From contig CP070233.1 in assembly GCA_017355425.1 (NCBI GenBank), positions 3,947,501-4,011,500 on the forward strand: DNA of 64,000 nucleotides, written 5' to 3'. Below the pieces are notes generated by a model. That model saw nothing but the letters and a program-made list of their open reading frames with translations, was not told the origin of the DNA and did no database searches. Position numbers and translations under genes: made by a program. This DNA is from Dolichospermum sp. DET69. Lineage in GTDB: Bacteria > Cyanobacteriota > Cyanobacteriia > Cyanobacteriales > Nostocaceae. Shown piece by piece: positions 24,156 through 33,180 of the stretch; within the stretch, counting starts at the first letter, position 1, and the number at the start of each line of letters is the position of its first letter.

Positions 24156-25406
24156 TTATTTTCCTCCCTGCAATACTAGCAAAAGTTCCTCATCATTTGC
24201 TAATAAATTCTGTGCTGCTTCTAACATGGATGGAGCAATATCTTTTAAATCTTCCCGATTATTCAAGTAAGTTTTTAAAGCGTCCATTGGGTCAATACTG
24301 CTACTAGCTGTTAACTCAGGAATGCGGGGTTTTGCTAACTGACTAACTAATTCTGCTTGAATAGTATACGTGTGCGCTGTGCTTAAAATATTGTGAAGAG
24401 AGGAATTATCAATTAAATCCAATTGTTCTGAGCGCAATTTGTAAATGAGTCGCACGACATTATCTTGAATATCATATTTAGCGATCGCTTTCAATAATAC
24501 TTTATGTGGATCATCCTGCTTAGATAAATCTACCTCAATTGTCCGAAATGTCCGCACAGGTAAGGGACAAAATTCCCAATTTACTTTCCCCCGTTCCAAC
24601 TCAATCATGACATAACCTTTATCTTCCTTCTCTTCACTAAAATCTACCCGTTCAATACTTCCTGGATAAATCACTGGTGGGTCATTGGATTTATTTAAAT
24701 TTTGATGTTTATGAACATGACCTAAAGCCACATAATCAAAACATGGTCGTGTCAATAAAGATAAAGGTAAAGTAAAACCTTTACCCACTGCTAATAAACG
24801 TTCTGCTCCTAAAGTTGCATTATCAGCCATTAAATGAGCTAAAAGCACTGTGGGAATCCTAGGGTCAAGACGGCGAATTTCTCCTTCTATTACCACCTCT
24901 AAACGGTCTGTGAGCAGTTGATTAACTTCTGCTAAAGAAGAACCTTGAGTTTCTTGACGAGTCATTAAAGTTGAACGAGTTAACCAAGGAAGAGTAATTA
25001 TTTGTATATCTCCGTTGCGGGTAGAAATGCAATGGGTAGTTAAAGTATCACCAACTACAAACCCCGGTACACCCAAAGTTCGGTAAATATTTAAACTAGC
25101 ACCTCCCAAACCTTGGGAATGTTGGTCATGATTTCCTACTAATAAGACTGTAGGAATATCTGCATCTACTAGCCGCCGAAATTGATTAGCAAAGGCTTCT
25201 TGGACATAAGGTGCAGGTGTCGCAGTCGGAAAAGCATCACCACCAAATAAAACTAAATCTACATGATCGGCGATCGCTCGGTCAATGCACAAAGATAATG
25301 TTTTCACAAAATCCTCCAACCGTGTATTTAAACCTGTGGCTGGATTAATCCGTCCGTGGCAAAAACCGCTACCAATATGGATATCTGAAAGGTGGAGGAT
25401 TTTCAT
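24156..25406 (-). CDS. sbcD: DNA repair exonuclease, SbcD/Mre11-type metallophosphoesterase
   Basis: A 416-residue calcineurin-like phosphoesterase of the SbcD/Mre11 type. Metal-binding blocks appear in order: LHLSDIHIG (residues 4-12), LVLFGGDAF, LLVGNHDQH, LAHLMAD and LGHVHKHQ. With SbcC it would nick and trim hairpins and double-strand ends. A C-terminal capping domain (about 270-400) is present. The ATPase partner gene sbcC is not in the window. ATG start. A tract of GTCAGTT repeats lies between it and the upstream four-helix-bundle gene. Confidence 0.87.
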   Translation of the reverse strand: MKILHLSDIHIGSGFCHGRINPATGLNTRLEDFVKTLSLCIDRAIADHVDLVLFGGDAFPTATPAPYVQEAFANQFRRLVDADIPTVLLVGNHDQHSQGLGGASLNIYRTLGVPGFVVGDTLTTHCISTRNGDIQIITLPWLTRSTLMTRQETQGSSLAEVNQLLTDRLEVVIEGEIRRLDPRIPTVLLAHLMADNATLGAERLLAVGKGFTLPLSLLTRPCFDYVALGHVHKHQNLNKSNDPPVIYPGSIERVDFSEEKEDKGYVMIELERGKVNWEFCPLPVRTFRTIEVDLSKQDDPHKVLLKAIAKYDIQDNVVRLIYKLRSEQLDLIDNSSLHNILSTAHTYTIQAELVSQLAKPRIPELTASSSIDPMDALKTYLNNREDLKDIAPSMLEAAQNLLANDEELLLVLQGGK

Positions 25407-25411
25407 AATTT

Positions 25412-25465
25412 GTCAGTTGTCAGTTGTCAGTTGTTAGTTGTCAGTTGTCAGTTGTTAGTTGTCAG
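25412..25465. repeat. 7-mer tandem repeat tract (GTCAGTT)
   Basis: Seven or eight copies of GTCAGTT/GTTAGTT; the end of the neighbouring gene at 25455 is coded inside it. Confidence 0.85.
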
Positions 25466-25838
25466 AATTTTGTGCTGGAGTATTACCAATGGAGTTAAGA
25501 TAAGCGTTCAACCTGGGAGAAAGTTCATCAATAATTGGTTTTATCCTATTTACTTGTTCGTTTGTTAGCAGGTTGCGTTTGTAAGCTTGTCGTAACCAAT
25601 GTCTAGTTTCATTTAAAGAACCTCTGGCTATGCTCACAAAACGGCGATTATCCTGAAAATTATACCGACCAGAACCCTCTGCAATATTCGCGCCCATGCT
25701 GTCAACAGAACGTACCATTTGCTTACCCACTGTTTCTTTAGCAAATTGCCCCCAGCTACCAACGATGTTCCAAATCTCATTAGCCAGTTTCTCGGCTAAT
25801 TGGTAAACTTGCAAATTCTCAAAGTTAGATTTTGCCAT
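25455..25838 (-). CDS. Four-helix bundle protein (23S rRNA IVS-type)
   Basis: A 127-residue protein of the four-helix bundle family first met in 23S rRNA intervening sequences. The FENLQVYQLAEKLANEIW start and MVRSVDSMGANIAEGSGRY block are typical. It occurs widely as a free-standing accessory gene; its role is unknown, and some members sit beside mobile or diversity-generating elements. It is bracketed on both sides by long 7-mer repeat tracts, and the last residues (AQNSDN) are coded by the repeat, so the natural end may have been replaced. ATG start. Confidence 0.82.
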   Translation of the reverse strand: MAKSNFENLQVYQLAEKLANEIWNIVGSWGQFAKETVGKQMVRSVDSMGANIAEGSGRYNFQDNRRFVSIARGSLNETRHWLRQAYKRNLLTNEQVNRIKPIIDELSPRLNAYLNSIGNTPAQNSDN

Positions 25839-25846
25839 TTAATTAA

Positions 25847-26006
25847 CTAACAACTAACAACTAACCACTGACAACTGACAACTAACAACTAACAACTAAC
25901 CACTGACAACTGACCACTGACAACTGACAACTAACCACTGACAACTGACAACTGACAACTAACCACTGACAACTGACAACTGACAACTGACCACTGACCA
26001 CTGACT
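25847..26006. repeat. Long 7-mer tandem repeat tract
   Basis: About 22 units of CAACTGA/CAACTAA/CCACTGA in one orientation fill the whole gap to cysH. It is not a CRISPR array, as there are no spacers. Confidence 0.9.
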
Positions 26007-26709
26007 AAATGTGAATACCACACTCAGTTTTTTCACTTCCTCTCCAACGTCCAGCGCGTTCGTCTTCACCGTCAGCTACTTTAGTTGTAATGGGTTCGTC
26101 GCCAATGCTGGGATAACCTTGGTCATGGAGAGGATTATAAATTACTTTATGTTCGGCGACATAAGCCCAGCTTTGTTTACGAGTCCAAGTAGCTAGGGGG
26201 TTAATTTTTAATCTGCCTTTACCATCCAATTCAAATACAGGCATGGTAGCACGAGTAACAGCTTGATCACGACGGCGACCTGTAATCCAAGCTCCTGTTT
26301 TGAGTTCATCTAAACCCCGTAAAAGTGGTTCAATTTTGGTAATATCGTGAAATTTAGCAATATCTTTATCCCAAAGGGCTTCACCGAATTTAGCAGCAAA
26401 GGCTTCACGGCTATCTATGTCTGGTGTTTTATAGGTTTGTAAATCTAGGTTATAGATTTCCTTGACTTGAGCTACAAATACTAAAGTTTCGGGAAAATGA
26501 TATAGCGTATCTAGGAAAATTACAGGAACGGGATGCTCAAGGACGCTATAGAAAATGTGTGTCAAGATGATATCATCAACGTTAAATGCGCTAGTTTGTA
26601 CCAGTCCTGTGGGGATATTCTGAACAGACCAGGCTAATATTTCTGTGGGACTTGCGGTTTCAAATTCCTGATTTAGTGATGCTAAGTCAAAGGCGGTAGA
26701 AGCTGTCAT
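26005..26709 (-). CDS. cysH: Phosphoadenylyl-sulfate (PAPS) reductase
   Basis: A 234-residue CysH-type reductase that turns PAPS (or APS) into sulfite using thioredoxin, in assimilatory sulfate reduction. Visible blocks are LVQTSAFNVDD with the ATP-pyrophosphatase-like loop, VIFLDTLYHFPET, the AWITGRRRDQAVTR phosphate-binding segment, INPLATWTRKQSW, and the C-terminal active-site motif EKTECGIHI with the catalytic Cys. The extra CC/CxxC pairs of the 4Fe-4S APS reductases are absent, favouring the PAPS form. ATG start; the stop is within one unit of a long repeat tract. Confidence 0.9.
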   Translation of the reverse strand: MTASTAFDLASLNQEFETASPTEILAWSVQNIPTGLVQTSAFNVDDIILTHIFYSVLEHPVPVIFLDTLYHFPETLVFVAQVKEIYNLDLQTYKTPDIDSREAFAAKFGEALWDKDIAKFHDITKIEPLLRGLDELKTGAWITGRRRDQAVTRATMPVFELDGKGRLKINPLATWTRKQSWAYVAEHKVIYNPLHDQGYPSIGDEPITTKVADGEDERAGRWRGSEKTECGIHI

Positions 26710-26819
26710 GATGTTTCTCTAAAACAAAGATTTTTTACTTTTATTAAATTTAATTTTACCTTAATAAAGTCGCATATCCCTGCCGATGATTGAGGAAATC
26801 TGGCAGAGCTTAGGTTACA

Positions 26820-27062
26820 GGGGAGTAGGGCTGACAAGTGTAGGTTTTTTACATTGTCTTGAGGACAAGACCTGGTGGACAAGGCAGACAAGGTGACAAG
26901 GGAGGAAAACCGTACAAAAGAGTGTATGATTGGGAATAGAATAGACTACAATTGAGTATTTTGTGGATAAAATCCCCCTTGTCTACTATCCTTCCTTGTC
27001 ATCAGTTGGTCTTGCCTCTACAGAAAATATTAAAAATCTACACCTGTCAGGGGGAGTAGGGG
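26820..27062. mobile_element. MITE (CTGACA-GTGTAGG family), copy A
   Basis: Element 26832-27050 (219 bp), ends CTGACAAGTGTAGGTTTTT and its near-complement AAAAATCTACACCTGTCAG, flanked by the perfect 12-bp direct repeat GGGGAGTAGGGG. Copy B, in reverse orientation, is at 62938-63155. No coding capacity. Confidence 0.85.
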
Positions 27063-27078
27063 CGCAGGGAAAAGATAT

Positions 27079-27181
27079 TTCCTACTGACAACTGGCAACT
27101 GGCAACTGGCAACTGGCAACTGGCAACTGACAACTGACAACTGGCAACTGACAACTGACAACTGACAACTGACAACTGACC
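27079..27181. repeat. 7-mer tandem repeat tract (CAACTGG/CAACTGA)
   Basis: About 14 units lie directly upstream of the psb32-like gene, within its likely leader region. Confidence 0.85.
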
Positions 27182-27227
27182 TAATTATGTAGTATTTTGA
27201 TTGCAAGTCTGTTTAAGGATTCAACCC

Positions 27228-27971
27228 ATGCAACAGTTACTCAAGCAATTATTTAGTAACGAAAAATACTTTACTCGTCTCATTTTACCTGTATTGGTGA
27301 TGATGATGGCGACTTCACTGTTTATTTTACCTGCTTCTGCTACTGGTGTATATCAAATACCCAGTCTGACAGCAGATACTTGGATTTTAGATCAAGGTGA
27401 TGTGATTAGCCGATTCAATGAAGGGCAGATTAGTCAGACTTTCAAAGATTTGGCTCAAGAAACTGGTAATGAAGCCAGAATTGTGACTATTCGCCGCCTC
27501 GACTATGGGGAAACACCGGAAAGTTTTGCAAAAGGCCTATTTAGTAAATGGTTTCCTACAGCAGCAGAGCAAGCAAATCAAGTATTATTACTAGTTGATA
27601 CTGTTACTAATGGAACTACTTTAATTAGTGGAGATCAGGTTAAGTCTGTATTGACTGATGCTATCGCTCAAAGTGTGGCTGAAGAAACATTAGGTACAGC
27701 ATTACGTGGAGGTAATAAATACAACCAAGGATTTTTGGATGTGAGCGATCGCTTGGTTGCTGTTTTATCTGGTAAACCAGATCCAGGTCCACCAGCGGTA
27801 ATCGATACGGTTAAGGTAGAAGGAACTTTCACTAAAGCGGAAGAAACAAATCAAGGTAATGCTACGGCTTGGGTTGTGGGGCTGTTAATAGCTGCCACTG
27901 TGATTCCAATGGCTACATATTACATTTATTTAGTTTTTCAGCAACCAGCCTCTAAGGAATCTGAGGAATAG
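27228..27971 (+). CDS. psb32: TPM-domain protein, Psb32-like PSII repair factor
   Basis: A 247-residue protein with a signal peptide (RLILPVLVMMMATSLFILPASA, cleaved near ASA), a TPM domain in the lumen or periplasm (about 50-190, with LDQGDVISRFNEGQISQ and NQVLLLVDTVTNGTTL) and a single C-terminal membrane helix (TAWVVGLLIAATVIPMATYYIYLVF). This layout matches cyanobacterial Psb32, which protects photosystem II from photodamage and speeds its repair. The ATG at 27228 is preferred over a TTG 27 bp upstream because the signal peptide follows it closely. Confidence 0.85.
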   Translation: MQQLLKQLFSNEKYFTRLILPVLVMMMATSLFILPASATGVYQIPSLTADTWILDQGDVISRFNEGQISQTFKDLAQETGNEARIVTIRRLDYGETPESFAKGLFSKWFPTAAEQANQVLLLVDTVTNGTTLISGDQVKSVLTDAIAQSVAEETLGTALRGGNKYNQGFLDVSDRLVAVLSGKPDPGPPAVIDTVKVEGTFTKAEETNQGNATAWVVGLLIAATVIPMATYYIYLVFQQPASKESEE

Positions 27972-28083
27972 AAGATTGGGGATTAGGGAATAGGGTGTTC
28001 CGAGCCGAAATAATCTGATAGTGACCATTGGCTACTACATCAGCTTGATACCCTAGATTTTGAAGTTGCTTGAGAAATACTTT

Positions 28084-28205
28084 TTGGTTAACTATTAGAC
28101 AAGGAATTTATTCCCACGGTTGGTGGGGAAGCCAACGGATAAGTAGGGGCGTATTGCAATACGCCTTAAATTGACACTAATGAGATTTTGCTTTACCCCC
28201 TCCCT
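28084..28205. repeat. Partial MITE copy with 22-bp-type palindrome
   Basis: Matches the right half of the full element at 59165-59388 (ATTAGACA..GGAA.TT.ATTCCCAC, GTATTGCAATAC stem, then TTGACACTAATG end). The left half is missing. The region 27972-28233 holds no gene. Confidence 0.8.
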
Positions 28206-28233
28206 GCTAACCAGTTAGATGATGGTAGTCCCT

Positions 28234-28617
28234 TTAATCTTGAATATACTCTTTGCCTGATACTAAAGCCATTTCAGCGCGGACAAATTCTCTACCTAAA
28301 TAAGCTGCATGATCTAGGAAAGTCACAGGACAATTTGGAGTTTCTTCAAAAATCTTGATGCAGAGTTCTTTAGCTGTGCGTCCGCTAAATACGGTTGTGT
28401 GGGTTCTTTCCACTTTACCGCGCACAGGAATCACTTGACCTGTTTCAGGATCTACTGCTAAACCACGTTCATTAATCACATTAGTGAAATGCTTTGCATG
28501 AATTAATCTTTCATTTTGGTCTATGTAGATAATAAAATAGCCGTTGGGGTCAAGATCAATATAACGCTGAGAAAGTTTATTATCAATTGCTGTCAAATCT
28601 TCGAGTAGTAAATCCAT
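28234..28617 (-). CDS. DUF4346 family protein
   Basis: A 127-residue protein recognised as a DUF4346 member, a family found mainly in cyanobacteria and sometimes fused to pterin-binding domains. Typical stretches are LDPNGYFIIYIDQNERLIHAKHFTNV, GRTAKELCIKIFE and LDHAAYLGREFVRAEMAL. No membrane segment; catalytic residues cannot be named. ATG start. It is downstream of the GNAT-type gene on the same strand with a strong stem-loop between them, so it is probably transcribed on its own. Confidence 0.75.
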   Translation of the reverse strand: MDLLLEDLTAIDNKLSQRYIDLDPNGYFIIYIDQNERLIHAKHFTNVINERGLAVDPETGQVIPVRGKVERTHTTVFSGRTAKELCIKIFEETPNCPVTFLDHAAYLGREFVRAEMALVSGKEYIQD

Positions 28618-28680
28618 AGGTATTGTAAAAAGTAAACTTATAGAAACAGTATTTTTAGATTACCTCAAGATGCAATATTC

Positions 28681-28713
28681 AGATCCCCAACTTCTCAAAG
28701 AAGTCGGGGATCT
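28681..28713 (-). terminator. Stem-loop between two minus-strand genes
   Basis: AGATCCCC-CTTC and GAAG-GGGGATCT arms form a 33-nt hairpin right after the stop of the gene at 28720. A similar hairpin with different bases follows the restriction-modification gene at 50371-50403. Confidence 0.6.
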
Positions 28714-28719
28714 ATTTCC

Positions 28720-29889
28720 TTATTTAAAAGGTAACTCTGCATTAACAGCATCTATTTCTTGTTGTTCCATCTGATTGACTTCCCTAACCCAAGGCAAAAT
28801 AATTTGTCCTAAGCGGTTGTTATAAAAGCGATGAAGGCTGTAATTAGGGGTAGCAGGGAAACCACGACGTTTTTTATGTTTACCACCTGCTCCAGGGTCA
28901 AAATTCTGGATACCATGAGCGATCGCCCATTCAATTGGTGTATAATAACAAGCATCAAAATGTAAGCAATCTATTTCTTGAAAACTCCCCCAATAACGTC
29001 CATATAGTTTGTCTTCTTTAAATAAACAAAAGGACATTCCCAGCGGTTGACGCGGATCTTCCTGATTATAAGCTGCAAAAAATACGACTCGATGCCGATA
29101 ATTATGATGTAACTGTTCAAAAAATTTCTTTGTTAAATACTTACTCCCCCACCAACCAAACTTATCGCAGGTATCAGCATAGAAATCATACATTAACGGA
29201 AACATAGAATTAGGAATTTCTTCACCAGTAAATGCTTGCAGTTTTAAACCTGCCTTTTCTACAGCTTTCCGTTCCCGTTTTATATTCCGTCTTTGATTAG
29301 CATTAAATCCAGTTAAGTAATCTTCAAAAGTTTGAAAATTAGCATTTTCCCAAACATAATTATGATGTAACCAAGTTGTAAACCCCTGTCGTTCTAAAAT
29401 CGGTCGCCATTGCGGATCAACATAGAGAAAATGACAGCCAGAAATGCGATGTTTCACACAAAAACTATCAATTTCATGGAGCATTAAAGCTGTAATTTCT
29501 TCCTCATCTTCTCCCGGAGCAATTAAAAAGCGATAGCCTTCAGCCGGGGTAAAGGGGGTCATTCCCAGTAATTTTGGATAATACTCTATTCCCAAACGAG
29601 AGGCTAATTCTGCCCACTGCTGATCAAAAACAAATTCCCCTTGGCTATGTCCTTTTAAATATAAAGGAGCGGCTGCAATTAAGGTTCTATCTCGCCACAC
29701 AATCAAGTGATTTGGCAACCAACCAGCATTAGCTGTAACACTGTGGGATGTTTCCAAATTGTGCAACCAATCCCACTCCAAAAAAGGAGTTTTTAACGGC
29801 ATTGCTAAAGCATCCCAAGCCGATTGGGGAATATCGGCGATTGTGTGCGTCCAAACAAGAGAATATTGTGGTTTGTGTTCTTTGATCAT
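28720..29889 (-). CDS. GNAT/FemAB-like acyltransferase, COG3146 (DUF482) family
   Basis: A 389-residue protein of the COG3146 family, with a double GNAT-like fold related to peptidoglycan-type acyltransferases. Recognisable blocks are ASRLGIEYYPKLLGMTPFTPAEGYRFL, NFQTFEDYLTGFNANQRRNIKRERKAV, GRYWGS and FDPGAGGKHKKRRGFPATPNYSLHRF, the most conserved end. The acceptor is unknown. The ATG giving MIKEHK is chosen over a TTG 18 bp upstream. The last gene of its own transcript by the hairpin that follows; four copies of a 20-bp repeat lie just upstream. Confidence 0.8.
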   Translation of the reverse strand: MIKEHKPQYSLVWTHTIADIPQSAWDALAMPLKTPFLEWDWLHNLETSHSVTANAGWLPNHLIVWRDRTLIAAAPLYLKGHSQGEFVFDQQWAELASRLGIEYYPKLLGMTPFTPAEGYRFLIAPGEDEEEITALMLHEIDSFCVKHRISGCHFLYVDPQWRPILERQGFTTWLHHNYVWENANFQTFEDYLTGFNANQRRNIKRERKAVEKAGLKLQAFTGEEIPNSMFPLMYDFYADTCDKFGWWGSKYLTKKFFEQLHHNYRHRVVFFAAYNQEDPRQPLGMSFCLFKEDKLYGRYWGSFQEIDCLHFDACYYTPIEWAIAHGIQNFDPGAGGKHKKRRGFPATPNYSLHRFYNNRLGQIILPWVREVNQMEQQEIDAVNAELPFK

Positions 29890-29920
29890 TATGTATTTGT
29901 CCAACAATTTTTAGTTTACT

Positions 29921-30016
29921 TCTGACTTATTCTGGGGCGGACTGACTTATTCTGGGGCGGACTGACTTATTCTGGGGCGGACTGACTTATTCTGGGGCGC
30001 AGGCCCTGCGCCCCTA
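29921..30016. repeat. 20-bp tandem repeat x4 plus GC palindrome
   Basis: Four copies of a 20-bp unit (TCTGACTTATTCTGGGGCGG and near copies) run from 29921 to 30000 and pass into the GGGGCGCAGG..CCTGCGCCCC palindrome at 29994-30014. The 3' end of the RibD-like gene is coded across this block. Confidence 0.9.
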
Positions 30017-30696
30017 CTAATTATCCTATAGTGTAAAAATACTTCTTGCTCAACCGTGGATACTTCTAATAATTGTAACTTAGGAGCAAGATCAGCTAAA
30101 AATCCTGTTCCTTCCACAGGTGAAGGGGCGACACTACTACCTAAAATCAGTGGACAAATAGTCAGCCAGATTTCATCAATTAAATCAGATTCTAGGAAAG
30201 ATGCCACTAATTCTCCTCCTCCCAAAATAGCCAAACGGGTAATTTGTAAACTTGCTAAATGTTTTAAAGCAGCCAAAATGTCAATTTCTTTTTCAGGAGT
30301 TTCAAATACTAAAACTTGCTCAAATTCTGATCTTTCTTGCCAAAAATAAGCTCCCAGAGAGGTTGTAAGTAACCACCGTCTAACCGATTGTTGAAAAAAT
30401 TTAATGTCCGGATTCAGATTGCCTGAACGGGAAATCACTATATGAACTGGTTGGGGGTGCTGATTTGCTATTTTTCTTTGTTGCATGAGTATTGTCTTTG
30501 ATATGGTCATTGTTGTACCGTAGGCACGAAGAGTACCAGCACCAAATAAAACGGCATCAGATGCAGCAATTTGTTTCTCCAGGTGTATTTTATCAGCCAC
30601 TGAGCCAAATCGAGCAGGCGATCGCCTAAAATCTGCTATCTTGCCATCAACACTCATGGCTAAAACTACTGTGGTATGAGGACGATGTTGTGTCAT
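29947..30696 (-). CDS. RibD C-terminal (pyrimidine reductase) domain protein
   Basis: A 249-residue protein of the RibD reductase/dihydrofolate reductase-like fold: start TTVVLAMSVDGKIAD, SDAVLFGAGTLRAYG, HIVISRSGNLNP and the NADPH loop LAILGGGELVASFLESDLIDEIWLTICPLILG. In riboflavin synthesis this domain reduces the ribosyl group of the aminopyrimidine; as a stand-alone protein its substrate may differ. The natural end is near LHYRII; the last 20 or so residues (GAGPAPQNKSVRPRIS onward) are translated from the palindrome and 20-bp repeats, so the original stop has been lost. Confidence 0.82.
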   Translation of the reverse strand: MTQHRPHTTVVLAMSVDGKIADFRRSPARFGSVADKIHLEKQIAASDAVLFGAGTLRAYGTTMTISKTILMQQRKIANQHPQPVHIVISRSGNLNPDIKFFQQSVRRWLLTTSLGAYFWQERSEFEQVLVFETPEKEIDILAALKHLASLQITRLAILGGGELVASFLESDLIDEIWLTICPLILGSSVAPSPVEGTGFLADLAPKLQLLEVSTVEQEVFLHYRIISRGAGPAPQNKSVRPRISQSAPE

Positions 30697-31037
30697 TGGG
30701 TTGCTTTGATATTTTTTGTTAGGCTATAGATTTTTGAAAAATCTATAGCTATAAGATCATGTTGGGGAATTTTACACCATTAATATTAATATGCAACAGC
30801 AGTCACTATTTAACCTCCATTTTATGAATTTTCGGATATCATGTTTACTTTTATGCCAGATTAATAACTCCATAAGCTAATCATTAGCGGAAGGCTTTTT
30901 AAATTTTTAATTCTTACCTGTTATCTCTTTTCTCACTGAGAACATTATATTAATAGTCAACTTATCATCAACTAATAAAATGTCTCTTTTAGCTAATGAA
31001 ATTTCATATCTTTGTTATTGTAGTTTAAAGATGCGAA
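30697..31037. promoter_or_regulatory. Divergent upstream region with perfect palindrome
   Basis: Divergent intergenic DNA between the RibD-like and histidine kinase genes. A perfect palindrome, CTATAGATTTTT/AAAAATCTATAG, lies at 30724-30748. No gene is seen; promoters for both genes should be here. Confidence 0.45.
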
Positions 31038-31049
31038 GTGGGACAAATA

Positions 31050-32960
31050 ATGGCTAAATCTCGTCAATCGTCATTTCGGCAAATTTTAGTAACAAGAATA
31101 CTGCTAGTATTTGTCCCAGTTTTATTGGTAGGAGAAATGGTCGCGCTGAATAAAGCTCGTTCTAGTTTGTTAAATACGGCTCGACAAAATTTAACAGAAA
31201 GTGCAGTTAACAAAGGAGAAAAAATTAGTGATGATATTGCAGCTTTACGCTCTAATTTAATTACAGCTAGTCAAACAAAAATAATTCAGTCTGGTTCACC
31301 TATCCAAATTGAACAATTTCTTAAACAGCTAAAAAAACAACTACCAACCCAAATTGATTGTCTACAATTTACCAGAATTAAAAAAGGTGAAATAATTGCC
31401 AGTAATTGTGGTGTTCAAGAAATTACTCCATCAGGCTTATCTCCTAACAACGATGATGTTGATATTCAATTTATATTACCATCTCAATCTGGAAAAACTG
31501 GTAAAAGAGACAAACAAAATCAACTCCAGTTGTTTTTATCAATTCCTGTTACTAATCAACGTGGTAATTTAGCTTACCGATTAAGCATTAAAACCACATT
31601 GTATCAACAAAATCCCAATCATCCAGGCTCCTTAACGGGTTTTTTAGTAGTTATTGCTGAAGATGGTAGAGTTTTAGCGCATCCATTACCAGAAAGAATT
31701 GGGACTAATATTAAAAATTATTCTGATGCAAAAAGAATACAAGCCATAGTTAAAAATGCTTTGGGTGGAAGTAACAATTCCAGCAATTTATCATTTATAG
31801 AAGGACAAGAACTAGTTACAGGTTTTACAGCGACTACTAAACCTATCACCACAAAACCATCACAAAGATGGATTGTCCTAGCAGTTACAACTGTAGAAAA
31901 TGCCCTATTTGGTTTAGAAGAAATTAAACTAATTCTAATTGTTTTAACAGTTGGTTTAATTGGTGCAAGTTTATTAGCCTCATTTTATTTAGTTCCTTAC
32001 TTAGCAGGGCCTGTGGAAGAACTCCGCGATTATGCTGTTAATCTTCATAGTCACCACGCAGCACAACCTATTCCCCGCAACTTCAAAATTCGGGAATTTA
32101 ACCAACTAGCACAAGCATTAGATCAAATGGTAGAAAGACTAAAAGATTGGGCTGAAGAATTAGAAATTGCTTGGAAAGAAGCTAAATCAGCCAACCAGAT
32201 GAAAAGTCAATTTTTAGCCACAACTTCCCATGAATTAAGAAACCCATTGAATATCATTATTAATTGTGTGCGTTTGGTGCGTGATGATTTATGTGATAAT
32301 AGAGAAGAAGAATTAGAATTTCTAAAAAAAGCTGATGATACAGCAATTCACTTGTTAGGAATCATTAATGATTTACTAGATATTTCTAAAATAGAAGCTG
32401 GTAAACTTTCCGTAACTACAGTCCCTTTAGATTTGCGTCAACTATTATTAGAGGTAATCAATTTACAATCAGTTAATGTCCAATATAAAGGACTGCAATT
32501 AATTTGTGATATAGGTGATAAGCCTATTCCCATAAAATCTGATTCTCTTAAACTTAAACAAGTTTTAATTAATATTATTAGTAATGCTACTAAATTTACC
32601 GATGAAGGCAGTATTCAAATTACTACAAACATTAGCTTAAATAATTATCAGCCTTATGCTTTAATTTCTATTAAAGATACAGGAATTGGTATTGATCCTG
32701 GAGAACAAAGTAAACTATTTCGTCCTTTTGTCATGATTGATGGCACAACTACCCGCAAGTTTGAAGGAACGGGATTGGGTTTAGCAATTTCTCGGAATTT
32801 AATTGAACTTATGGGTGGTAAAATTACCTTAGAGAGTTTAGGTTTAAATCAAGGAACAACCGTAATTATCAAATTACCTTTGATTGATATGGCTTTATTA
32901 CCTAATCCAGAAAAAAAAGATATTATCAGTAATGGAGCAATGACAAAAGCTCGACGATAA
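31050..32960 (+). CDS. Membrane sensor histidine kinase
   Basis: A hybrid-free sensor kinase of 636 residues. Order: TM1 (about 12-32), an extracytoplasmic Cache-like sensor (about 33-270), TM2 (LILIVLTVGLIGASLLASFYLV), HAMP (about 300-360), HisKA with the phospho-acceptor His394 in TSHELRNPLN, and an HATPase with N box (INIISNATKF), G1 (DTGIGID) and G2 (GTGLGLAI). It would autophosphorylate and pass phosphate to an unlinked regulator, as none is adjacent. The ATG at 31050 is preferred to a GTG 12 bp upstream. The ligand is unknown. Confidence 0.9.
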   Translation: MAKSRQSSFRQILVTRILLVFVPVLLVGEMVALNKARSSLLNTARQNLTESAVNKGEKISDDIAALRSNLITASQTKIIQSGSPIQIEQFLKQLKKQLPTQIDCLQFTRIKKGEIIASNCGVQEITPSGLSPNNDDVDIQFILPSQSGKTGKRDKQNQLQLFLSIPVTNQRGNLAYRLSIKTTLYQQNPNHPGSLTGFLVVIAEDGRVLAHPLPERIGTNIKNYSDAKRIQAIVKNALGGSNNSSNLSFIEGQELVTGFTATTKPITTKPSQRWIVLAVTTVENALFGLEEIKLILIVLTVGLIGASLLASFYLVPYLAGPVEELRDYAVNLHSHHAAQPIPRNFKIREFNQLAQALDQMVERLKDWAEELEIAWKEAKSANQMKSQFLATTSHELRNPLNIIINCVRLVRDDLCDNREEELEFLKKADDTAIHLLGIINDLLDISKIEAGKLSVTTVPLDLRQLLLEVINLQSVNVQYKGLQLICDIGDKPIPIKSDSLKLKQVLINIISNATKFTDEGSIQITTNISLNNYQPYALISIKDTGIGIDPGEQSKLFRPFVMIDGTTTRKFEGTGLGLAISRNLIELMGGKITLESLGLNQGTTVIIKLPLIDMALLPNPEKKDIISNGAMTKARR

Positions 32961-32975
32961 ATTACAAGTTACAAA

Positions 32976-33112
32976 CCCCTAAGAGACTTCCAAATAAAAA
33001 ATAGCCCAAAATTTTTTGTGGTGCAGGCATTCTTGCTTGCTAATAACATCGGGACGGGCAAGATACCCATCCCACAAGATTAGTTCATCTTTTTTGTGGA
33101 GTCCTCTAAATA
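32976..33112. repeat. Interspersed repeat, second copy of the 7783-7935 type
   Basis: Shares AGAGACTT, CCCAAAATTTTTTGT, ACGGGCAAGAT.CCCATCCCACAA and TTCATCTTTTTTGTG with 7783-7935. The outer AGAGACT/AGTCCTCT ends suggest a MITE. Confidence 0.75.
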
Positions 33113-33180
33113 AATTTAGGGGAAAAATTAACAAAAAGCTTATTCTTATAATAGTGGTATCACTACTAAATTATTCTTAC

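Noticed and set aside
25847-26006. CRISPR-like array
   Set aside because: The units are contiguous 7-mers with no spacers; the same holds for the tracts at 2663, 19096, 27079 and 60676.
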